The notes beneath the pieces are model-generated. The model was given only the letters and a program-made list of their open reading frames with translations. It had not been told where the DNA came from and ran no database searches. The position numbers were made by a program, and so were the translations under genes. A stretch of DNA of 64,000 bases from Bacillus sp. cl95 (GTDB taxonomy: Bacteria; Bacillota; Bacilli; Bacillales; Cytobacillaceae): positions 1-64,000 of the forward strand of contig NZ_FOYF01000004.1 of assembly GCF_900115925.1 (NCBI RefSeq). The letters are read 5' to 3'. Numbering within the stretch: position 1 is the stretch's first letter; every line of letters begins with the position of its first letter. This document shows positions 53,961 through 62,093 of this stretch, piece after piece.

Positions 53961-54674
53961 ATGCAGCACATAAATAACATGGCTTTTATCATGATATTTC
54001 TACTGATTATAATTCCAATACTCATTTCATACCATCAAAAATTAGACATGGAAAAAGACATTCTTTTATCCTCCTTAAAAGGCTTTGGACAACTCATGCT
54101 ATTAGGAATCTTCGTGACTTATATTTTTTCCATAGATCATTTATATTTCATCTTTATATATATCATTTTGATGATCATAATCGCTTCTTTAAATGCATCA
54201 AAAAGAGGAGATGTAAGAGGAAAATCATTTATTATCGTCTTTGCTTCGATTTCATTTACTGTAATCTTTACCGTTTCACTTTGGGTTTCTTTTTCTATTA
54301 TTCCTTTAAAGGCACAATATTTAATTCCAGTAAGTGGAATGCTAATAGGAAATGCTATGGTAGCTTGTGCTGTCGTGTTAGAAGCTATGAATAAAGAAAA
54401 AGAAGAACTTAATGAAATAGATTTAAAAAGAAAAGTGCTAAGAATCGCTATGATTCCAACAATTGATGGTTTAAAGACTGTAGGATTAGTTCAAATACCT
54501 GGGACTATGACAGGAATGATTTTAGCCGGGGGAAATCCTTTTGAGTCAGTTAAATATCAAATTTTCATTATATTCACTCTAATGATTGTGGCAGCTTTAT
54601 CTTCGATTTTGACCTGTACGTTATATTATAAACATATTAAGAAGTTTAATATGTTATCCAAAATGGGCTTATGA
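53961..54674 (+). CDS. FetB/UPF0014 homologue lacking the coupling segment
   Basis: A 237-aa membrane protein with about six or seven TM helices. It keeps FetB landmarks: LEKDIL-like MEKDILLSSLKGFGQLM, ALNASKRG, IPVSGMLIGNAMVA, AMIPTIDGLKTVGLVQIPGTMTGMI and SVKYQIFI. In E. coli FetB 45 residues separate NAMVA from IPT; here there are 29, and the segment with EKLSLGATPKQA is absent. No FetA ATPase gene is near. GAAGGA lies 6 nt before this ATG; a TTG start 18 nt upstream overlaps it. The region is AT-rich and borders a truncated gene, suggesting transfer. Confidence 0.8.
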   Translation: MQHINNMAFIMIFLLIIIPILISYHQKLDMEKDILLSSLKGFGQLMLLGIFVTYIFSIDHLYFIFIYIILMIIIASLNASKRGDVRGKSFIIVFASISFTVIFTVSLWVSFSIIPLKAQYLIPVSGMLIGNAMVACAVVLEAMNKEKEELNEIDLKRKVLRIAMIPTIDGLKTVGLVQIPGTMTGMILAGGNPFESVKYQIFIIFTLMIVAALSSILTCTLYYKHIKKFNMLSKMGL

Positions 54675-54750
54675 AAATGCGTGAACGGAAACTGCCCCTT
54701 AGGTCACATCCTAAGAGGTCTTACTTTTTTGTATGAATCTTTGAATCTAC

Positions 54751-55224
54751 CTATTCGCACAAAGACCCCTGTTTTTGTGTTCTTTTCCATGACCTTGCCT
54801 TCATTTTAATCACAACTATGCCCATCATCATCAATCCTAGACCAATTACGTTATTCATAGTCAACGGATTTGTCGCAAAACCAAACCAACCGAAGGTATC
54901 TATTATTACAGCCATTGTAAGCTGAGAGACCAAAACAAGTGAGATGGCATAAGCAGGTCCAAGGAGTCTTATTGCCTGCGTGATACAAAATACAATTCCA
55001 ACTCCGATCGCACCACTTAATAGATATAGCTTGTTGATCCCTCCAATATCAAACAAACTCCTATCATCCATAGCAATAAACATCGGGAGAGACGCAATAA
55101 AACCTAGTCCGAGAACTAGTACGGTTGTTGCCCATGCTCCCACTTTTCCGCTCACTTTTGCATTAAAAACGGTTTGTAAACTGATGAATACACCAGCTAA
55201 AATAGCAAATAGCATTCCTTCCAT
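54751..55224 (-). CDS. DMT-superfamily YdcZ/DUF606 transporter, copy 1
   Basis: A 157-aa protein with five TM helices. The N-terminal AILAGVFISLQTVFNAKVSGKVG is the DUF606 hallmark, and SLVLVSQLTMAVIIDTFGWFG a second. A basic C-terminal tail (KARSWKRTQK) fixes it inside. Probably works as a homo- or heterodimer with the copy at 55963-56388. Lies 18 bp after the Crp/Fnr gene. Confidence 0.88.
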   Translation of the reverse strand: MEGMLFAILAGVFISLQTVFNAKVSGKVGAWATTVLVLGLGFIASLPMFIAMDDRSLFDIGGINKLYLLSGAIGVGIVFCITQAIRLLGPAYAISLVLVSQLTMAVIIDTFGWFGFATNPLTMNNVIGLGLMMMGIVVIKMKARSWKRTQKQGSLCE

Positions 55225-55242
55225 TGTACCGCGCTCCTTTTC

Positions 55243-55941
55243 TTACTCATATATATTTCCTTCAGCCCTTTCTCGAAGCCTGGGTAAATCGGCAATATAA
55301 AGGGCACCTCTCTTCCGTCGGATAATTCCTTCTTCGTTTAATTTATGGACTACTCGATTGAGATGGCGATAGCTTGTCCCCAATACGTCGGCTATCTCTG
55401 TTAAGTTTGACGTCTGCATTTCTTCATGAAACATTGAGCCCTCTCCGTCTGAAGAAAGGGACAGCAAGTAGCTAGCTAATCTTGTTTCAACAGGATATAG
55501 CATGTTAAAACTTGCTGCATGAGACTCTGTGTAAAATTTTTGTGTAATAATTTCTAATAAAAATTGTGAGAATTCGAGTTGGTTCGATTTCATGGATTTC
55601 AAATCATTAAAATGCACGCCAAGGGTAAACCCTTCCGTAACGGCTTCGACCGTATTAAAAATATGCATTCCTTTTACGTATTCAATATCTCCTAAGACGG
55701 CTAAAGGGGTTTTGAACCGGACAATCAAAGTCTTTCCTTCAGGAGAGGTAGTCGATATTTTCACCTTTCCCTTTACAAGGAAGTACATATGTTGAATTTC
55801 ATCACCTTTTGAACACAGAATGTCTCCCTGTTGAAATTGATAGAGAGATAATTTCTGTTTCACTTCTCTCGAAAAAATAGAATTTAGATCAAATTGATCG
55901 AGATATCCCTGAATCTTAGAAACCTCATTCACTTCTTTCAT
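55243..55941 (-). CDS. Crp/Fnr family regulator, YeiL-like
   Basis: A 232-aa regulator. The N-terminal cyclic-nucleotide-binding-like domain (FQQGDILCSKGDEIQHMYFLVKG) lacks the FNR N-terminal cysteine cluster and a convincing cAMP pocket. The C-terminal winged helix has LTEIADVLGTSYRHLNRVVHKL, with the recognition helix SYRHLNRV. Resembles YeiL. Placed between two DUF606 transporter genes in one operon, so it probably controls them. Confidence 0.85.
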   Translation of the reverse strand: MKEVNEVSKIQGYLDQFDLNSIFSREVKQKLSLYQFQQGDILCSKGDEIQHMYFLVKGKVKISTTSPEGKTLIVRFKTPLAVLGDIEYVKGMHIFNTVEAVTEGFTLGVHFNDLKSMKSNQLEFSQFLLEIITQKFYTESHAASFNMLYPVETRLASYLLSLSSDGEGSMFHEEMQTSNLTEIADVLGTSYRHLNRVVHKLNEEGIIRRKRGALYIADLPRLRERAEGNIYE

Positions 55942-55962
55942 CTCTTATCACCTTTTAAAATT

Positions 55963-56388
55963 TTATAACTTAAATATAACCACACCAGCTATCATCATGA
56001 CCATCCCTATTACGTGTTGGAATGTCACTTTTAGCCTGCTCATCCCAAAAAGTCCATTCGAATCAACTATGAAAGCGAAAAGCAACTGGGAGATTAAAAG
56101 TATCACGATCGCAAACGACATACCTAAAAGACGAATAGCTGTCATTTCCCCCAATACAATGACAACTCCGAACGTACCTCCTAGAACGTATAAAAAAGGA
56201 ACCTCACCAAAGCCCTTTACTCTTCCATCTCGAACGAACATATATATAATAATCGCTACAATAAATCCAACAAGATGCACAATCGAGATTGTGTGCCAAG
56301 GACTCAGCTCCTCGCTCATTCTCGAATTGAAAACCCCGTGTAATGAAATAAATGCTCCTGCAATAATTGAAAAGATCATTCCTTTCAA
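55963..56388 (-). CDS. DMT-superfamily YdcZ/DUF606 transporter, copy 2
   Basis: A 141-aa five-TM protein starting with IIAGAFISLHGVFNSRMSEEL, with LLISQLLFAFIVDSNGLFG later. It is a paralogue of the copy at 54751-55224. First gene of the DUF606-Crp-DUF606 operon. Upstream lies the palindrome GGACATATGTCC (56450-56461). Confidence 0.88.
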   Translation of the reverse strand: MKGMIFSIIAGAFISLHGVFNSRMSEELSPWHTISIVHLVGFIVAIIIYMFVRDGRVKGFGEVPFLYVLGGTFGVVIVLGEMTAIRLLGMSFAIVILLISQLLFAFIVDSNGLFGMSRLKVTFQHVIGMVMMIAGVVIFKL

Positions 56389-56449
56389 CGTAATCCCCCT
56401 CTCTGAAACTCTTGAACTTATTAAAATACAAAAAACGGTGTATGAGAAA

Positions 56450-56461
56450 GGACATATGTCC
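56450..56461. promoter_or_regulatory. Palindrome GGACATATGTCC upstream of the DUF606 operon
   Basis: A perfect 12-bp palindrome about 62 bp upstream of the first gene. It may be the operator of the Crp/Fnr regulator, although it does not match TGTGA-N6-TCACA. A related half (CGGACATAAT) occurs at about 56632-56641. Confidence 0.4.
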
Positions 56462-56642
56462 GATTTCTTTCACAAATGGCTCATAATGCAAAAATGCCAC
56501 ACATTCAAAAAATTTGATTAATCTTATGAACATTATCCATAATTTCTATTTACAAATTCTGACGTTTTTTTATCGAATTTGAATATGCATAGACAGCTTT
56601 ATTTTTCTTTAGTATTCTCTCTGCTGTGGAATCGGACATAAT

Positions 56643-56693
56643 AAGGCCCCAATGAGGAAGATTGAATCAAATCTCATTGGGGCCTTATTTTTT
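56643..56693. terminator. Strong hairpin after glpQ
   Basis: AAGGCCCCAATGAG and CTCATTGGGGCCTT form a perfect 14-bp stem with a 16-nt loop. The T run is on the plus-strand side, yet the only nearby upstream gene (glpQ) is on the minus strand. Confidence 0.75.
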
Positions 56694-56736
56694 CTAAGAG
56701 GACAACGCTAGGCATTGTCATCTTTCAAATTAAAAC

Positions 56737-57591
56737 TTATCTGCCTTTCAATACTCCACGAAGTAGGTCTGGAAAGTTTGTAAACATGCCTGTAACTCCC
56801 CAGTCTATAAGTTGTTTCATTCTTTCCTTATCATTAACTGTGTAAGGATGAAGTTGGAGACCACTATTAACAACCTTCTGTACGTATTCCTTGTCTAGAT
56901 AGTTATGGTTGGGTCCCACTCCGATTGCATATTTTTTAATAGATTCAATTTCAGAATCTGTAATAACTGCATGTGCTTTATAAGAGAGCAGTTGAATCAG
57001 TTTTACGGATGGGTCAAGGTCCTTTATTTTTAACAGACTGAGAGAACTGAATGACTGAACAAGGAGTGTATCCTTATTAATACCGTATTTATTTACAAGG
57101 CGCAAAAGTTCCTCTTCCATACCCGGATAAACATCAGGGGATTTTGTTTCGATATAATAATGAGCGTTCTTACCGAATCTTGAAAATACCTCTTCGAGTG
57201 TTGGCACTTTCAAACCTACATATTCCTGATTAGCGTATTGCGGGTACTTTTCATTGAACCAGCTACCAGCATCCAACTGTTTGATTTCATTGAGAGTATA
57301 ATCTTTTACCTTGCCCGATCCATTTGTTGTTCTGTCTAATGTCTCATCGTGCATCGCAATTAATTGGCCATCTTTTGTCATCTGTAAATCAATTTCTATA
57401 TAATCTCCATGCATTTTCTCGCCCATTTGATAAGAAGTAATTGTATGTTCAGGAGCATAGCCAGAAGCGCCACGGTGGGATACATTTACAACGTCTTTAT
57501 GTTTTTCCTCCGCCATAGCCGCTCCATTTCCTGAAATAATACCAAATCCAATCACAAGCGTACCTAATGCGGACATCCACTTTCTTTTCAT
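56737..57591 (-). CDS. glpQ: Secreted glycerophosphodiester phosphodiesterase
   Basis: A 284-aa exported enzyme releasing glycerol-3-phosphate from glycerophosphodiesters or teichoic acid. Signal peptide residues 1 to about 27, ending GNGAAMA. Catalytic GDPD motifs: SHRGASGYAPEHT (His, Arg), IEIDLQMTKDGQLIAMHDETLDRTT (Glu/Asp metal ligands, His) and HYYIETKSPDVYP (Glu, Lys). B. subtilis GlpQ has the same build. GGGAGAT precedes the ATG. PhoP-type repeats were looked for upstream without a clear hit. Confidence 0.94.
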   Translation of the reverse strand: MKRKWMSALGTLVIGFGIISGNGAAMAEEKHKDVVNVSHRGASGYAPEHTITSYQMGEKMHGDYIEIDLQMTKDGQLIAMHDETLDRTTNGSGKVKDYTLNEIKQLDAGSWFNEKYPQYANQEYVGLKVPTLEEVFSRFGKNAHYYIETKSPDVYPGMEEELLRLVNKYGINKDTLLVQSFSSLSLLKIKDLDPSVKLIQLLSYKAHAVITDSEIESIKKYAIGVGPNHNYLDKEYVQKVVNSGLQLHPYTVNDKERMKQLIDWGVTGMFTNFPDLLRGVLKGR

Positions 57592-57835
57592 CTGCTCATC
57601 TCCCTATCTATTAATTAACTACATCTCAAAGTTAGCAGTAGTTTATTAATTTCCTTTTTCACTCAGGTAAAGATAAGTCCCATACTAGATTACAAGAAAG
57701 TAAAAGCTAGAGGTTTCTACACGTTACTTTTTAGACAACAAAAAAATGGCCAGTACGAAGACTGAGCCAAATTTAATGAATTTCTATTTGGAAAAGTTCT
57801 TTTAATGTTTAGTGTTAATTTTTTAAGTAGAAGTC

Positions 57836-57883
57836 GGGAATCCCTCTCTTTCCGTAGACGAACTGGAAAGAGAATGGATTCCC
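57836..57883. other. Long imperfect hairpin downstream of the ABC-2 operon
   Basis: GGGAATCCCTCTCTTTCC and GGAAAGAGAATGGATTCCC are complementary except for two extra bases, around an 11-nt loop. It lies 70-115 bp after the stop of the last permease gene. There is no T run directly after it on the minus strand. The region 57592-57949 shows no other feature. Confidence 0.6.
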
Positions 57884-57949
57884 TTCCTTCCTTAATTTCA
57901 TCAACGGCATCACTTAAAAGAGCGTTAGAAAAAATTGTTCCGACTATGT

Positions 57950-59110
57950 TCACTCGAATCTAATCCTGCGCATACCAACAATCAAAAACAGCAATGCGAA
58001 TCCCATCAATATCGCCACATTATCTAGAATGTCTACCAATGTCCCCCCATTTGCCAACAAATCAGCAAAGCCGCTCATCGCCCATCTTTGAGGCAAGAAT
58101 CCTGCAATTTTTTGCATGAAATCGGGTTCAATTTCGATTGGCCAGTAGACTCCGCTCACCATACAAGTTGCGACAACGACCAAGTTCCCAATAGAAGCTT
58201 GCTGTTCGGCTGTTTTTACTATACCCGCAATAAATAATCCAAGGCCAACGATGGCAAGCAACAACGCAGATACCAATACTACAATTGCCAACGGGTCTCC
58301 CCAATTCACATCGAAAATGAAATGAGTCGCCAATATCAAGACACCGAACTGGATCCATCCGATAAGGAAGAAGGATAATAAATAACCGCTTGCGATTTCA
58401 AGTTTGCTAGCTGGCATCGTCAACATACGGTACCAAACGCCATTCTTTCTTGCTTCCAAAATGGTACCTGTTACACTCATCATCATAATCATCACAAACA
58501 TGATAGAAAATCCAGCGGCCCTCCCTGACATTTCATTCAATTCAGGATTGGACTTTTTTGCGTCGAGATTCAATTTTTGAATCGGCATTGAAGAAATATC
58601 TGAATCGGCTCCGACTTTTTCGTACATTACCTGCCAAGCTTCACCGCTATAATCACTCCATTTTTTAGAGGCCGTAACACTGAGTAGCAATTTTGCCAAC
58701 CTATCAGACACGATTTGTGTAATCGTAGAACTTGAAGTGAACTCCGGAATTTTTTGAAATTTGATTTCTGGTTGTTCACTTGCTAATAAGCTTCCTTCAA
58801 AACCTTTCGAAAGAATGATTGCTCCAGGAAAATCTTTGTTATCTAGAAGGCGTTCTGCATTCTTCTGTGTACTTTTCTTTACCTCAAATACAGACTGATT
58901 TTCTTTTAAACTTTTATATAATTGTTTCGATAAATCAGATTGGTCCTGATCAACCCATAGGATTGTCATCTTATCCTCTGAATGCTCTCCTAACAAGGAT
59001 CCGAATATAAGTGTGAACAACAATGGCATTGCAAACATCAAGAGATAACTTTGTCTTTTTTTCAAAATCCTCTGTAGCTCCATACCACAAATTGTCCATG
59101 CTTTTCTCAT
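57950..59110 (-). CDS. ABC-2 type permease, second subunit
   Basis: A 386-aa protein. One TM near the N-terminus (after LKKRQSYLLMFAMPLLFTLIFG), a large extracytoplasmic domain (about 45-190), then five TM helices. YhaP/NatB-like. Forms the permease with the gene upstream (12-bp gap). The conserved loop ARKNGVWYRMLTMPASK docks to the ATPase. Confidence 0.9.
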   Translation of the reverse strand: MRKAWTICGMELQRILKKRQSYLLMFAMPLLFTLIFGSLLGEHSEDKMTILWVDQDQSDLSKQLYKSLKENQSVFEVKKSTQKNAERLLDNKDFPGAIILSKGFEGSLLASEQPEIKFQKIPEFTSSSTITQIVSDRLAKLLLSVTASKKWSDYSGEAWQVMYEKVGADSDISSMPIQKLNLDAKKSNPELNEMSGRAAGFSIMFVMIMMMSVTGTILEARKNGVWYRMLTMPASKLEIASGYLLSFFLIGWIQFGVLILATHFIFDVNWGDPLAIVVLVSALLLAIVGLGLFIAGIVKTAEQQASIGNLVVVATCMVSGVYWPIEIEPDFMQKIAGFLPQRWAMSGFADLLANGGTLVDILDNVAILMGFALLFLIVGMRRIRFE

Positions 59111-59122
59111 GCTATCCCCTCC

Positions 59123-60325
59123 TTAATTCGCTCGCAGTCGCCAAGTACCAATGCTTAACGACGCAAGCCCCATAAATAGTAATACAACGATTGGCACATA
59201 CAACTCGTTCCACTCTGTGCCGGACATAATATCCAAAAAGCTCGTTAGCGCCCATTTATTAGGTGTAACGCTGGCAACCATCTGCAATGTATCGGGGAAC
59301 AAGTAGATTGGAAGCATGGAACCTCCTAAGATTGCGAAAATCTGCACCCCTACACCACTTACCACGTCGGTGGTTTTCGCATCTGAAACGACTGCGGCTA
59401 ACGCCATTGACAAACCAGATACAGCTACTGAATAAGCTAAGCCAATCGAAAATACCTGCAAAACATTTTCTCCCCAACTGACATCAAAGAATAAAGTAGT
59501 TGCCGTAAAAAAGATCACTAATTGGATGAGTGCAAACAACAATGTCCCTAAGAACTTGCCGATAAGAATGGAGGTGTGGCTGGTTGGCGTAATCATTAAG
59601 CGCGCCAATGTTTCGGTTGAACGCTCCTCAATAATGGATTTGGCACCGACCGTTGCATTAAAGAGTAAGAACATGACAGCCATCCCTGCTGCGTAATATT
59701 GCATGGATGAAACAAATTTCTTCCCAACTGATTCCTCCATAAGCGGTATTCCATCCTTTCCAGCTTCCTTCAATTCTTGCACGATTTCAGTAGCCGCTTC
59801 ATTCATGTTCACTTTTCCTGTCGTAACAGCTTCTGATTGTGTCAAATCACTTATGACGATTTTAGCCGTGACCGAAAGCATCTTGGCACGCTCACTGAAA
59901 GACTTGAGTACGGATTCTACGACTGATGCCTTTAATGGTTGTTCTGATAATGATAAAATACTGACTTCTTTCAATTCACCTTGCTCTAAATCTCTGCTCC
60001 ATCCTTGAGGAAAGGAAAGGCCTACATCTATTTTTTCATCCTTAATCAAATCTTTTAACTCTTTGTCATCCTTCACTTTTTTTACTTTAATAAAAGAAAG
60101 TTCTGGTAAAACCTCTTCTTTAAACGTTACAGCCAGTGGATCTTGATCATTTAATACCAATCCCACTTTTGTTTCCGCGAATCCTCCGTCGCCTCCCATG
60201 ACCGAATTCAATGCAGAACCTAGTATCGCCGTCAGTACAAGAGGCATTAAGATCATCGTCAAGAATCCTTTTCTGTCAGTGAAACGGATCATAAAGTCCT
60301 TCCAAGCAATTGTTAAGCTTTTCAT
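59123..60325 (-). CDS. ABC-2 type permease, first subunit
   Basis: A 400-aa protein with the same plan: TM1 near 20-40, an outside domain of about 160 aa, five TM helices, and the docking loop IIEERSTETLARLMITPTSH. Its ATG is 12 bp after the ATPase stop. Clearly a paralogue of the next permease by architecture. Confidence 0.9.
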   Translation of the reverse strand: MKSLTIAWKDFMIRFTDRKGFLTMILMPLVLTAILGSALNSVMGGDGGFAETKVGLVLNDQDPLAVTFKEEVLPELSFIKVKKVKDDKELKDLIKDEKIDVGLSFPQGWSRDLEQGELKEVSILSLSEQPLKASVVESVLKSFSERAKMLSVTAKIVISDLTQSEAVTTGKVNMNEAATEIVQELKEAGKDGIPLMEESVGKKFVSSMQYYAAGMAVMFLLFNATVGAKSIIEERSTETLARLMITPTSHTSILIGKFLGTLLFALIQLVIFFTATTLFFDVSWGENVLQVFSIGLAYSVAVSGLSMALAAVVSDAKTTDVVSGVGVQIFAILGGSMLPIYLFPDTLQMVASVTPNKWALTSFLDIMSGTEWNELYVPIVVLLFMGLASLSIGTWRLRAN

Positions 60326-60337
60326 TTTCTCTCCCCC

Positions 60338-61273
60338 TTAGTCGCGCAATGATCTGCCGGTTAATGATAAAAACAAACTCTCCAAATTGGGCTCCTTCAC
60401 TTCAAAAGACTGCACGTGAACATGATGTTTTACAGCGCACGCCATGATTTCCCCTACTACAAGCTGATGGCTACTAACAAAAATATCAAGTGAAAGTGCT
60501 TCCGTATCGGTAACGATCCGCTCAACATGCTCCATTTCCTTTATACATGTAACAAACTCTTCATTTAGATGATTGACGATCATTTTAATAACTGTTCCGC
60601 CTGCAAGACGATTGCATAAATCGCTCTTCGTTCCAAGCGCAATCATTTTTCCTTGATCGACGATACCGATTCGGTTACAAAGGTATTCAACTTCTTCCAT
60701 GTAATGACTTGTGTAAATAACTGTCATGCCGTTTTCATTCAACTTTTTTACCGTTTCTAAAATGTGATTTCTAGATTGTGGATCAATTCCTACTGTTGGC
60801 TCATCCATGATTAATAGTTCAGGATCATGCATCAAGGCAGCACCGATATTTATCCGGCGTTTCATCCCACCTGAAAATGTCTCAATTTTATCCTTAGCGC
60901 GCTCGCTCAATCCCACATACTCAAGTACTTCCTCTGCCCTCTTTTTCGCTTGTGAACCGGACAATCCGTACATCTTTCCCCAGAAAAGCAAGTTGTCTTT
61001 AGCTGACATCGTTGGATAAAGTGCTATTTCCTGAGGCACAACCCCTATTTTCTTTTTAACGTCCATCGTGTTCTTTTTGACTGAACTTCCACCAACAGTT
61101 ATTTCACCTGCATCGTAAGAAAGCAGTCCACAAATCATGCTGATGGTTGTAGACTTTCCGGCCCCGTTAGGACCTAATAAACCAAAAGCCTCACCTTTAT
61201 TGACTTGAAACGAAACTCCTCGCACAACTTCTTTATGATTAAACGATTTTTTGATATCCTCCACAACTAACAT
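60338..61273 (-). CDS. ABC-2 exporter ATP-binding protein
   Basis: A 311-aa ATPase. Walker A GPNGAGKST, signature FSGGMKRRINI, Walker B LLIMDEPTVGID, switch His TSHYMEEVE, and a C-terminal DUF4162-type extension after about 220. This belongs to the drug-exporter class near DrrA/CcmA. A weak terminator between the response regulator and this gene may lower its basal expression. Confidence 0.93.
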   Translation of the reverse strand: MLVVEDIKKSFNHKEVVRGVSFQVNKGEAFGLLGPNGAGKSTTISMICGLLSYDAGEITVGGSSVKKNTMDVKKKIGVVPQEIALYPTMSAKDNLLFWGKMYGLSGSQAKKRAEEVLEYVGLSERAKDKIETFSGGMKRRINIGAALMHDPELLIMDEPTVGIDPQSRNHILETVKKLNENGMTVIYTSHYMEEVEYLCNRIGIVDQGKMIALGTKSDLCNRLAGGTVIKMIVNHLNEEFVTCIKEMEHVERIVTDTEALSLDIFVSSHQLVVGEIMACAVKHHVHVQSFEVKEPNLESLFLSLTGRSLRD

Positions 61274-61362
61274 TGCTGGTCACTCCCCTGTTCCAATTTA
61301 TACTCTTATTTTATTAATAAAAGAAATTTTTTCCATGTAGCGCAAGATAGAACTTTTCCATA

Positions 61363-61385
61363 AAAAAAGGCCCTTATCAGGCCTA
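61363..61385 (-). terminator. Weak terminator between response regulator and ABC genes
   Basis: On the minus strand AGGCC-tgataag-GGCCT followed by TTTTTTT. The 5-bp stem may allow partial read-through. Confidence 0.7.
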
Positions 61386-61424
61386 CTTTCGTTTTCTCTA
61401 TGCTAAAAGTCATGTACCTATACA

Positions 61425-62093
61425 TTACTCAAAAATCGTGATGCCATATCTTACTGCAAAGATGGCCGCTTGTGTACGGTCTCGCAACCCAAGTTTATTA
61501 ATCAAATTAGAGACATGATTCTTCACAGTTCCTTCTGTAATGAACAATAAGTTTGCTATCTCTTTATTACTCAATCCAAATCCAAGTTGTTGAAGAACAT
61601 CCGTCTCCCGCTCGGTCAGTTCTTCCAATTCTTTCGGAAACTCTACTTTGTCATTTACATTCTCAATGGTACGCGTCTTCTTTAATTCGCTGAGCATTTG
61701 AGCGGTAATGTCTGGCGGCAGGACGACTCCACCCGAATGAACGGTTTGGATGGCTTTCACAATGGTATCAGTCGACATATCCTTCAGCAAATAACCGCTC
61801 GCCCCTTCTTCCAAGGCTTGAAAGATGAGATCACTGTCCTTGAAAGTTGTCAGCATCAACACCTTTGTTCCAGATGTATTTTTTGTGATTAGTCTCGTCC
61901 CTTCCACACCGCTCGTTCCCGGCATGCGTATATCCATTAGAACAATATCAGGGGCCAACTCTAATACTTTTTGAAAAGCCTCCTGTCCGTCAGCAGCTGT
62001 CCCGATTACCGATAGTTCTGGTCTCAAACCGAGCAGACTGGCTAACCCCTCCCGAATCAATGGCTGATCGTCCACTATGATTACTTTTATCAT
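61425..62093 (-). CDS. NarL/LuxR-type response regulator
   Basis: A 222-aa regulator. Receiver domain with acidic pair D8/D9, phospho-acceptor Asp54 (VLMDIRMPG), Thr and Lys in LMLTTFKD and YLLKD. A LuxR HTH near 160-215 has LTERETDVLQQLGFGLSNKEIANLL and VKNHVSNLINKL. Its ATG overlaps the kinase stop by 4 nt (ATGA), a translationally coupled pair. Likely controls the downstream ABC genes. Confidence 0.95.
   Translation of the reverse strand: MIKVIIVDDQPLIREGLASLLGLRPELSVIGTAADGQEAFQKVLELAPDIVLMDIRMPGTSGVEGTRLITKNTSGTKVLMLTTFKDSDLIFQALEEGASGYLLKDMSTDTIVKAIQTVHSGGVVLPPDITAQMLSELKKTRTIENVNDKVEFPKELEELTERETDVLQQLGFGLSNKEIANLLFITEGTVKNHVSNLINKLGLRDRTQAAIFAVRYGITIFE

Noticed and set aside
57717-57953. 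A 78-codon minus-strand frame overlapping the permease stop by GTGA
   Set aside because: The overlap looks like coupling, but much of the frame is a long hairpin and no protein-like features are seen.
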